This document shows, one piece after another, positions 8,670 to 16,700 of a stretch of 44,604 nt of DNA. Positions within the stretch are counted from its first letter, which is position 1, and every line of letters starts with the position of its first letter. The translations under genes and the position numbers were made by a program. This stretch comes from Methanomicrobiales archaeon HGW-Methanomicrobiales-6 (GTDB lineage: Archaea; Halobacteriota; Methanomicrobia; Methanomicrobiales; Methanoculleaceae), in contig PGYH01000014.1 of the NCBI GenBank assembly GCA_002839575.1, positions 808-45,411 on the forward strand. The letters run 5' to 3'. The notes under the pieces were generated by a model that saw only the letters and a list, made by a program, of their open reading frames with translations, did not search any database and was not told where the DNA came from.

Positions 8670-10555
8670 TCATCCAGTCCCTCTGTCGTTATTACGATAT
8701 TCTGGCGGAGGATGAGGACGTAACGATCTCCCGGCCGGGATACAGCAGTGGAAAGGTGTCGTTTGCGCTGGTTCTCAGTCCCGAAGGGGAGTTGTCGTAT
8801 ATCGCCGATCTCAGGAGTGACGACAAGAAACCGCGACCACGGGTTATGGATGTGCCGCTGCAGGCTACCCGTGCAGCAGGCATAGCGCCTTACGTCCTGT
8901 GTGACAACGCGAAATATGTCTTTGGTGTTGAGAAATTCAAGCGAAACGAATTTGAAAAGAAGTTCGTGAAACCTTCCAGTGAGGGCCCGTCCCCTGAGTA
9001 CAGGGTTCTGGCTGAGAGCGATAGAGAGATCGTTGTGGTTCATCAGCGCTCACGGGACTATTTTGAAGCCTTTAAGGCCCGTCAGCATGAGATATTCGAT
9101 TCGCTTGACGATCCCGGCATCCGGGCCCTTATTGCCTTTCTGGATACCTGGAACCCCGAGACCTTCACCCGGCATCCGAAGATCGTAGAACATATGGATG
9201 ATCTTCTCAGCGGAGGGAGCTGCATCTTCGAATGCGATGGGGTCTTCCTGCACATGAAACCTTCTGTGAGGAAGGTCTGGGAGCAGTATCACTCCAATAA
9301 TGGAGATGGCGATACCTTTACTGCTCAGTGCCTTGTGACCGGAGAACTGGGTGCGATAGCCCGCATACATCAGCACCTCAAGGGCGTTGCCGGCGCTCAA
9401 ATGTCAGGGGCTTCACTCGTCGGTTTTAATGACGATTCGTTCTGCTCGTACGGAAAAAAGCAGAGTTTTAATGCTCCGGTTAGCAAATCGTCGGTGTTCA
9501 AGTACACCACCACCCTGAACTATCTCCTTGCCCGTCAGGATTATCGAATGCGGATTGCCGATACAACGGTTGTATTCTGGGCAGAAACGAATGGTACCGC
9601 CTGCGAGGAGGTTGTAAACTTCTTTTTCGATCCTCGTGAGGATACGGAGGGAAATACAGATGAGGATTCCTCTGATCCGGCAAGGGTGCAGAACTGGCGG
9701 AAGATCGAGCTGATGAGGGACGTTCTCGACAAAGTTCGGACGGGCCGAAAGATCCATACCGAGGATGTCGGAGCGGACCCGGAGGCGAACTTCTACCTCC
9801 TTGGCCTCTCCCCCAACAACGCGAGACTCGCGGTGCGGTTCTGGCACGTTGACACCTTTGGCAATTTCATCGCGAGAGCGGCACGCCACCACCTGGACAT
9901 GGAGATCGTCAGAGGTGATTACGATCCGCGATACGTGTCGCTGTACCGCCTGCTCAGGGAAACCGTCGCACAAAGTTCTGATAATAAGGCAGCCTCGCCA
10001 CTCCTTGGCGGCCTCATTATGAGGTCGATTCTGACCGGTGTTCCATACCCGGTCCAGATGTACAGTGCGATTCTCAGTAGAGCGAAGGTTGAGCGGTCGA
10101 TTAACTCTGTCAGGGCGGGCTTTATCAAAGCTTACCTGCTCCGGCTTGTGAGAGCCGGCTTGACAAATTTACAGGAGGACATGATTAGCGTGAGTCTAAA
10201 CGAAGAGAGCCCGAATGTGCCGTATCGCCTTGGAAGGCTGTTTGCGGTGCTTGAGAAGGCGCAGGCCGATACGAACCGAGAGATGAAGAGCACGATCAAC
10301 AGCAAGTATTTCAGCAGCGCGTCGACGACGCCGGCGGTGGTCTTCCCTGTTCTGCTGAAGCTTGCACAACACCATATCGCCAAGTCCGACTGGGGATTCA
10401 AGATCACCCAGGATATCGAAGAGACGCTGATGGGAGTTGACGAGTTCCCGACATATCTGAGCCTGGAGGAACAGGGGATGTTCATGCTCGGCTATTACCA
10501 CCAGCGGAAGGCGAATTTCACGAAGAAAGAGAAAGTTGCAAGCGGGAGTGATTGA
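8666..10555 (+). CDS. cas8c: Cas8c (Csd1) large subunit of I-C Cascade
   Basis: A 629-residue Cas8c/Csd1 protein, the large subunit that recognises the PAM and recruits Cas3. Family features are the N-terminal LCRYYDIL, the segment ALIAFLDTWNPETF, ECDGVFLH, the CLVTGELGAIARIHQHLKGV stretch, and the C-terminal YRLGRLFAVLEKAQ region. The ATG overlaps the cas5c stop as ATGA. The last 124 codons also encode the small subunit Cas11c from an internal start (separate entry). No frameshift or missing part is visible. Confidence 0.95.
   Translation: MIIQSLCRYYDILAEDEDVTISRPGYSSGKVSFALVLSPEGELSYIADLRSDDKKPRPRVMDVPLQATRAAGIAPYVLCDNAKYVFGVEKFKRNEFEKKFVKPSSEGPSPEYRVLAESDREIVVVHQRSRDYFEAFKARQHEIFDSLDDPGIRALIAFLDTWNPETFTRHPKIVEHMDDLLSGGSCIFECDGVFLHMKPSVRKVWEQYHSNNGDGDTFTAQCLVTGELGAIARIHQHLKGVAGAQMSGASLVGFNDDSFCSYGKKQSFNAPVSKSSVFKYTTTLNYLLARQDYRMRIADTTVVFWAETNGTACEEVVNFFFDPREDTEGNTDEDSSDPARVQNWRKIELMRDVLDKVRTGRKIHTEDVGADPEANFYLLGLSPNNARLAVRFWHVDTFGNFIARAARHHLDMEIVRGDYDPRYVSLYRLLRETVAQSSDNKAASPLLGGLIMRSILTGVPYPVQMYSAILSRAKVERSINSVRAGFIKAYLLRLVRAGLTNLQEDMISVSLNEESPNVPYRLGRLFAVLEKAQADTNREMKSTINSKYFSSASTTPAVVFPVLLKLAQHHIAKSDWGFKITQDIEETLMGVDEFPTYLSLEEQGMFMLGYYHQRKANFTKKEKVASGSD
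10181..10555 (+). CDS. cas11c: Cas11c small subunit, internal in-frame start inside cas8c
   Basis: In type I-C systems the small Cascade subunit is known to be translated separately from the 3' end of cas8c. Here a full Shine-Dalgarno AGGAGG (10173-10178) lies inside cas8c. It is followed by the in-frame ATG at 10181 and a GTG at 10190, which is better spaced. The product would be about 121-124 residues, starting MISVSLNEESPN and containing YRLGRLFAVLEKAQ, the expected Cas11c region and size. The translation start is inferred from sequence and family knowledge; the choice between ATG and GTG is open. Confidence 0.75.
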   Translation: MISVSLNEESPNVPYRLGRLFAVLEKAQADTNREMKSTINSKYFSSASTTPAVVFPVLLKLAQHHIAKSDWGFKITQDIEETLMGVDEFPTYLSLEEQGMFMLGYYHQRKANFTKKEKVASGSD

Positions 10556-10557
10556 TT

Positions 10558-11409
10558 ATGAGCGAACCTATCAAAAACCGGTATGAGTTTGTAATGTTGT
10601 TCGATGTCGAGAACGGAAACCCGAACGGCGACCCGGATATGGGGAACATGCCGCGGGTCGATCCGCAGACGGGCCATGGGATCGTAACTGATGTCTGTCT
10701 TAAGAGGAAAATCAGGGATTACGTCGATCTAGTGAAGGGTGACGTCCCGGGGTATGAGATCTATGTCCAATCCGGCGTGGTTCTGAACGAACAGCACAAG
10801 AAGGCGTACGACTCTCTCGGCATTGACCCCAGTAATAAAAAACCAAAGGATAGCCAGCTGACAAAGTTCATGTGCGATAACTTCTTTGATATCCGGACGT
10901 TCGGTGCCGTGATGACTACGGAGGTGAACTGCGGGCAGGTCAGGGGGCCTGTGCAGCTCAATTTCGGCCGGAGCATCGATCCAATCTTCCCGCAGGAGGT
11001 CACGATTACCCGTCAGGCGGTCGCGAACGAGAGGGACAGTGAGAAAGGGCAGACGATGGGAAAGAAGCAGATCGTTCCCTACGCCCTCTACCGCACCGAG
11101 GGCTACATCTCGGCTCACCTGGCTCAGAAGACGACGGGATTTTCCGAGGACGATCTGGAACTCTTCTGGGAAGGCCTCGTCAATATGTTCGAACACGATC
11201 ACTCGGCTTCAAGGGGTAAGTTATCCGCCCGGAAACTCATCGTCTTCAAGCACGATACCCCACTGGGGTGCTGCCAGTCTCATATCCTGTTCGACAAGGT
11301 CAAAGTAGAGCGCGTCTCCGGGGATCTGCCTCCGCGTTCCTTTGGGGACTACCGAGTCGCTATCGACAAAAACGTCCCCGCCGGCGTTGAGGTAATCGAA
11401 AAGTTATGA
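10558..11409 (+). CDS. cas7c: Cas7c (Csd2) Cascade backbone protein
   Basis: A 283-residue Cas7 of the Csd2 type, which polymerises along the crRNA to form the Cascade backbone. Strong family strings are FVMLFDVENGNPNGDPDMGNMPR at the N-terminus, TDVCLKRKIRDYV, and IRTFGAVM followed by GQVRGPVQL. The ATG at 10558 is preceded by GGGAGTGA with about six bases of spacing; an upstream TTG in frame at 10552 is unlikely. The gene begins two bases after the cas8c stop and ends overlapping cas4 as ATGA. Confidence 0.96.
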   Translation: MSEPIKNRYEFVMLFDVENGNPNGDPDMGNMPRVDPQTGHGIVTDVCLKRKIRDYVDLVKGDVPGYEIYVQSGVVLNEQHKKAYDSLGIDPSNKKPKDSQLTKFMCDNFFDIRTFGAVMTTEVNCGQVRGPVQLNFGRSIDPIFPQEVTITRQAVANERDSEKGQTMGKKQIVPYALYRTEGYISAHLAQKTTGFSEDDLELFWEGLVNMFEHDHSASRGKLSARKLIVFKHDTPLGCCQSHILFDKVKVERVSGDLPPRSFGDYRVAIDKNVPAGVEVIEKL

Positions 11410-12092
11410 GGAGAGCGCGGTATACCGACGAAGAACTGTTGGCGTTGTCGGGCATCCAGCACTTCTGTTTTTGCCGGCGGCAGTGGGCGCTTATCCACGT
11501 CGAGCGTCAGTGGGAGGAGAACCTGCGGACGGTGGAGGGCCACCTGGTTCACAAGCGGGTGGACGACCCGTATTTCACCGAGAGCCGTGGCGATGTCGTA
11601 ATCTCCCGGGCGTTTCCTCTTGCCTCATATACGCTCGGCCTCTATGGCGTGGCAGATGTGGTTGAGTATATCCGCTCTGAAAACGGGCTCTCTCTTCCGG
11701 GCCATGAAGGCCTCTGGACGATGAGGCCGGTGGAGTATAAGCGGGGAAAGCCGAAGATCGACGAGCGTGACGAGGTCCAACTCTGCGCACAGGCGATGTG
11801 CCTTGAGGAGATGTTTAACGTTCACATCGACCGGGGCGATTTCTACTACAACGAAATCCGGCGGAGAGTGCCGCTTCTGCTGTCTGCTGAATTACGAGAC
11901 AAAGTCCGGTTGTTGTCGGAAGAGATGCACGTTCTCTTCAGAAAGGGCGTCACTCCCCCTGCTGAGGTCTCCAAAAAATGCAACCTTTGCTCTCTTCAGA
12001 ATGTCTGCATGCCGAAGTTGACGAAGAAGAATCTCTCTGTCCGCAGGTATGTGCGAAAACACGTCAAAGAGGCCTGCATAGAGGATGTTTGA
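11406..12092 (+). CDS. cas4: Cas4 iron-sulfur nuclease of the adaptation module
   Basis: A 228-residue Cas4, a RecB-family nuclease with an iron-sulfur cluster that helps select PAM-proper spacers with Cas1-Cas2. The cluster cysteines are visible at the N-terminus (Cys21/Cys23 in HFCFCRRQW) and at the C-terminus (Cys192, Cys195, Cys201 in CNLCSLQNVC). RecB motifs are GVADVVEY (Asp84), PVEYKRGKP (Glu110 and Lys112) and the QLCAQAMCLEE helix (Gln125). The start overlaps the cas7c stop as ATGA. A 66-base gap separates it from cas1, the only real gap in the operon. Confidence 0.95.
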   Translation: MRRARYTDEELLALSGIQHFCFCRRQWALIHVERQWEENLRTVEGHLVHKRVDDPYFTESRGDVVISRAFPLASYTLGLYGVADVVEYIRSENGLSLPGHEGLWTMRPVEYKRGKPKIDERDEVQLCAQAMCLEEMFNVHIDRGDFYYNEIRRRVPLLLSAELRDKVRLLSEEMHVLFRKGVTPPAEVSKKCNLCSLQNVCMPKLTKKNLSVRRYVRKHVKEACIEDV

Positions 12093-12102
12093 GTCTTAAG
12101 GA

Positions 12103-12111
12103 GTTATAATC
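12103..12111 (+). promoter_or_regulatory. Possible TATA box between cas4 and cas1
   Basis: GTTATAATC lies in the 66-base gap after cas4. With transcription starting about 25 bases later, cas1-cas2 could be transcribed separately from the interference genes. The gap may equally be plain linker sequence. Confidence 0.3.
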
Positions 12112-12158
12112 GCATCTATAGTGTCGAAGACCGATCATTCCATCAGGAAACGGTGTGC

Positions 12159-13190
12159 ATGAGAAAACTGTTGAATACGCTGTACGTGACGACGCCGGAG
12201 TCTTACCTGACCCGCGAGAGGGAGAACGTCGTTGTCAGGGTCGATAACGAGGAGAAATTCCGTATTCCGATCCACAATCTCGAGGGGATCGTCTGTTTCG
12301 GCTACATGGGAGCGAGCCCTCACCTGATGCGGCTCTGTTCCGACAACAATGTTGGCCTGTCATTTTTAACGCCATCCGGGAAGTTCCTGGCACGGGTCAA
12401 CGGACGTATCCGCGGCAACGTTCTGTTACGGCGAACACAATACCGGAAAGCGGATGACTGCGATGCGTCGCTGGAGATCGCGAAGTCTTTCATCATCGCC
12501 AAGATCGTGAACTGCCGGACAGTCCTCGGGCGGGGCATCCGTGACCACGGCACTGTTATCGATTCCGATAAGGTTCGAGCGGTGGATGCTCTGCTGATCG
12601 AGAACCTCTTGAAGATCGAGGGCTGCGATTCTGCCGATACGCTCCGGGGGATCGAAGGGAACTGCGCAAAATTCTATTTCATCACTCTTAATGAGCTGAT
12701 TCTCAAGCAGAAAGATGAATTTTATCTGTATGAACGGAACCGGAGGCCGCCTCTGGATAATATGAATGCACTGCTCTCGTTTTTGTACACGCTCCTCGCT
12801 CACGATGTCGAGTCTGCCCTGGAGACTGTGGGGCTTGACCCCTACGTCGGGTTCTTCCACACCGCCAGGCCCGGACGGCCGAGCCTGGCGCTCGATATGA
12901 TGGAGGAACTGCGGCCGTTTATGGCCGATCGTCTTGCACTGAATCTTGTGAACATGAGACAGATCGGTGGAGGTGACTTCCTGAAAAAAGAGACAGGTGG
13001 CGTTCTCCTGACTGAAACGGGACGGAAGGAAGTGATTGGGGCCTGGCAGAAGCGGAAACAGGATACGATTACGCATCCGTATCTGAACGAAAAAATTTCC
13101 ATCGGGCTGCTTCCGTATGTGCAGGCAATGCTGATGGCCCGTTTCCTGCGGGGAGATATCGACGGCTATCCGCCGTTCTTCATGAATTGA
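12159..13190 (+). CDS. cas1: Cas1 integrase, type I-C
   Basis: A 343-residue Cas1, the metal-dependent integrase that inserts new spacers together with Cas2. Catalytic residues are in place: Glu166 (RGIEGNCAKFYF), His234 (GFFHTARPGRPSL) and Asp246/Glu249 (LALDMMEELRP). The N-terminal LLNTLYVTTPESYLTRE strand is typical of subtype I-C. The start is placed at ATG 12159, with AGGAAA about nine bases upstream; a GTG six bases earlier is possible. cas2 follows within ten bases. Confidence 0.96.
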   Translation: MRKLLNTLYVTTPESYLTRERENVVVRVDNEEKFRIPIHNLEGIVCFGYMGASPHLMRLCSDNNVGLSFLTPSGKFLARVNGRIRGNVLLRRTQYRKADDCDASLEIAKSFIIAKIVNCRTVLGRGIRDHGTVIDSDKVRAVDALLIENLLKIEGCDSADTLRGIEGNCAKFYFITLNELILKQKDEFYLYERNRRPPLDNMNALLSFLYTLLAHDVESALETVGLDPYVGFFHTARPGRPSLALDMMEELRPFMADRLALNLVNMRQIGGGDFLKKETGGVLLTETGRKEVIGAWQKRKQDTITHPYLNEKISIGLLPYVQAMLMARFLRGDIDGYPPFFMN

Positions 13191-13200
13191 GGTGTTCTGG

Positions 13201-13491
13201 ATGATGGTTCTGGTCACATATGACGTTAATACGGAGACTGCTGAAGGGAAGAAACGGCTTCGCAGGGTGGCGAAGGAGTGTGTAAACTATGGGCAGCGGG
13301 TTCAGAACTCCGTCTTTGAGTGCCTTGTCGATCCTGCTCAGTTTGCGAAGCTTAAACATGCCCTCTGTGAAATGATCGATGAGGAGAAGGATAGCCTCCG
13401 GTTCTACTACCTGGGCAAGAACTGGAAAAACCGGGTGGAGCACTTCGGTACAAAGGAGGGGTATGATCCGGAGGGTTTATTAGTGGCATGA
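13201..13491 (+). CDS. cas2: Cas2 adaptation protein
   Basis: A 96-residue Cas2, the ferredoxin-fold partner of Cas1. It begins MMVLVTYDVNTET with the conserved Asp8 and has the typical middle string RVAKECVNYGQRVQNSVFEC and RFYYLGKNW. Two ATGs (13201, 13204) follow GAGGTG at 13189-13194; either spacing is acceptable. It is the last cas gene, and the CRISPR leader begins after its stop. Confidence 0.95.
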   Translation: MMVLVTYDVNTETAEGKKRLRRVAKECVNYGQRVQNSVFECLVDPAQFAKLKHALCEMIDEEKDSLRFYYLGKNWKNRVEHFGTKEGYDPEGLLVA

Positions 13492-13783
13492 CTCTGCGAA
13501 CCCCAGGCGAACAGTGATTCCCCGGGAGGTTCGCGGAGAAAATCTTCAAACGCTATATCATTCTTGTGGTACGGCTGTCCCGGTCAGTGTGCTGAGTCGT
13601 CGCCCTGAAGGGGGACTGCGTTGCGGAATATATCTTCGAATTAATATGCTCTGTGGCGTATTATAAACGACTCGCTACATTTGTTGAAAACAACATTTAT
13701 CTGCCTGCCGATTGAATATCGACTAAATCCGAATTGTCCAGTCTCTCCCGAACGGATGTGAGGATGATCCGGGTTGGTTTGCA
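13492..13783 (+). promoter_or_regulatory. CRISPR leader
   Basis: The 292 bases between cas2 and the first repeat contain no gene and are AT-richer than the surroundings, especially 13640-13735. Two TATA-like boxes are visible: ATTATAAAC near 13660 and CATTTATCT at 13694-13702, the second suiting a start near 13727. TGTTG, AAAA and CAACA (13682-13695) form a small inverted repeat touching the second box. Near cas2, GCGAACC (13496-13502) and GGTTCGC (13528-13534) form a longer inverted repeat that might end the cas transcript. The repeats after the leader are identical while the far end of the array is degenerate, which confirms the orientation. Confidence 0.75.
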
Positions 13784-16700
13784 GTCGCACCCTTCGCGGG
13801 TGCGTGGATTGAAATTGGAGGTCCGAGGGGGCAAGGGTCGCCGGCGTCGAGTCGCACCCTTCGCGGGTGCGTGGATTGAAATTCCGCTGCATCGACTTTG
13901 AAGACCCCTTTGATTGGTCGCACCCTTCGCGGGTGCGTGGATTGAAATCCTTCGGAGGGGCGAGACGGGCTTAGTGCCCCGAGTCGCACCCTTCGCGGGT
14001 GCGTGGATTGAAATGTAGTCCTGCCCGTGCCAGGTCACCGTCGCGCCGAGTCGCACCCTTCGCGGGTGCGTGGATTGAAATAACCGCCCGGACCTCGTGA
14101 CAGTCAACGTCAGCGCCAGTCGCACCCTTCGCGGGTGCGTGGATTGAAATTCTAGCGGATGACCGCAGAGGGAGCAGACCGATGTCGCACCCTTCGCGGG
14201 TGCGTGGATTGAAATCCTGTCACCGGCCTCTTCCCGGCGGCGGAGCCGAGTCGCACCCTTCGCGGGTGCGTGGATTGAAATCCGATACTCAAGGCCGCTC
14301 TGGACGCGATCTCTGTCGCACCCTTCGCGGGTGCGTGGATTGAAATCCGCTCGTGACCACTGTCGCCCCTGCCGGCACGAACGTCGCACCCTTCGCGGGT
14401 GCGTGGATTGAAATCCGTCGCCGATGCCTCGCACCCGCCCATCCCCGGTCGCACCCTTCGCGGGTGCGTGGATTGAAATACGACCTCGACAACCACCGGG
14501 CGCGGGGCTCCGAAGTCGCACCCTTCGCGGGTGCGTGGATTGAAATTGCTTGAACCATCCGACCCATGCGCCGGCGTCCGTCGCACCCTTCGCGGGTGCG
14601 TGGATTGAAATCAGAATATCCTGACAACCGATCCGGTGCACGCAGTCGCACCCTTCGCGGGTGCGTGGATTGAAATGAGGAAGTGATCGCGGTGGTCGCG
14701 TCGAGGGTCTGTCGCACCCTTCGCGGGTGCGTGGATTGAAATATCCGGGCAGGGACTTCGCTCGCCGCCGCAACCGAGTCGCACCCTTCGCGGGTGCGTG
14801 GATTGAAATCCGTTGCTGCACGGATCGAGGTCGATCTTCCCGAAGTCGCACCCTTCGCGGGTGCGTGGATTGAAATCAGACGTACGCTCAGAAAATACTC
14901 GATGCATGGAACGTCGCACCCTTCGCGGGTGCGTGGATTGAAATCCGCGCAGGATCGCGACGTGCGCCTGATACTCCCGTCGCACCCTTCGCGGGTGCGT
15001 GGATTGAAATGTCACGCCGGTGAAGGGGTGCCGATCCCGGCGCACCGTCGCACCCTTCGCGGGTGCGTGGATTGAAATCCCGCGTCATCGTCGTCCTCCT
15101 CCCGGTCTGCCGGGTCGCACCCTTCGCGGGTGCGTGGATTGAAATACTCGTGACGGCATCGCAGCGCTGCTCAAGCGCGTCGCACCCTTCGCGGGTGCGT
15201 GGATTGAAATGTGGCGCAGGAGATGCGAGTCGACCCGCTCGGCGTCGCACCCTTCGCGGGTGCGTGGATTGAAATGAGGTGCAGATCCCGGAAGAGCAGC
15301 GCGATCCCCGTCGCACCCTTCGCGGGTGCGTGGATTGAAATATGTCCATCGGCGCGGATAAGGTGGTCCGGGACGAGTCGCACCCTTCGCGGGTGCGTGG
15401 ATTGAAATTTGCCTTTCGTGCCCCGTCTCAGAGCGCCATCTGGTCGCACCCTTCGCGGGTGCGTGGATTGAAATTTCCGGTATAGCGACATGTGGTTTAT
15501 ATGAGGAAAGTCGCACCCTTCGCGGGTGCGTGGATTGAAATCAGTCGGGACCACTCTGCTCGAGGGGGCACCAGGTCGCACCCTTCGCGGGTGCGTGGAT
15601 TGAAATCTGCTCGGCGCGAACCGTGCCGGGCTCGGCGCAGTCGCACCCTTCGCGGGTGCGTGGATTGAAATCCATCATCGGTACATGAGAACTCCTGTGC
15701 CACCGGGTCGCACCCTTCGCGGGTGCGTGGATTGAAATCCGCCCCTCACGGACATCGTGCACGGCGCGGATCGTCGCACCCTTCGCGGGTGCGTGGATTG
15801 AAATCACCACTCGCCGAAATGCTCGATACAGAGCACCCGGTCGCACCCTTCGCGGGTGCGTGGATTGAAATTGTACCACCGCGCCAGGATCGCGGCATCT
15901 GACCGTCGCACCCTTCGCGGGTGCGTGGATTGAAATTCCGCGAAGGCTTTGCAGTCAGGGCGGTCGGGGAGTCGCACCCTTCGCGGGTGCGTGGATTGAA
16001 ATGTCCGGGCAGGGACTTCGCTCGCCGCCGCAACCGAGTCGCACCCTTCGCGGGTGCGTGGATTGAAATTTTCACTCCTCTACCAGCCTTCGGATCTCGT
16101 CCTGTCGCACCCTTCGCGGGTGCGTGGATTGAAATCCGTCCTCGTCGGGGAGTGCGTAGATGTCTCTCCGTCGCACCCTTCGCGGGTGCGTGGATTGAAA
16201 TTCTTTCATCCACTGAGGCACGCGGTACGAGACCTGTCGCACCCTTCGCGGGTGCGTGGATTGAAATCTCGCAGACGACGCGGAGATCATAAAAGAGGAG
16301 GTCGCACCCTTCGCGGGTGCGTGGATTGAAATTGCAGCGAGATACAGACCCTCCCCGCAGCAGCGGGTCGCACCCTTCGCGGGTGCGTGGATTGAAATAC
16401 TCCTCTACCATATCCGTTCGCCGCCGGCCATCACGTCGCACCCTTCGCGGGTGCGTGGATTGAAATAGCACAGGGATCGATCGAACATGATAGTCCACAG
16501 TCGCACCCTTCGCGGGTGCGTGGATTGAAATAGCCCGCACATGGGGCATTGATACCGGGGGCCGAGTCGCACCCTTCGCGGGTGCGTGGATTGAAATCAA
16601 CTCTTCGGCGTAGTCCTCTGCGACCGTCGCCTCGTCGCACCCTTCGCGGGTGCGTGGATTGAAATGATTGAAGGATTACCCCTGCGCATTATAACCCTTG

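Noticed and set aside
13496-13534. Inverted repeat GCGAACC/GGTTCGC after cas2 as a firm terminator
   Set aside because: The loop is 25 bases and no T-tract follows; it is mentioned only as a possibility within the leader entry.
16070-16434. Spacers 35 and 40 share ACTCCTCTACCA
   Set aside because: The shared 12 bases begin at different offsets and the rest does not align in DNA or protein, so relatedness is not supported.
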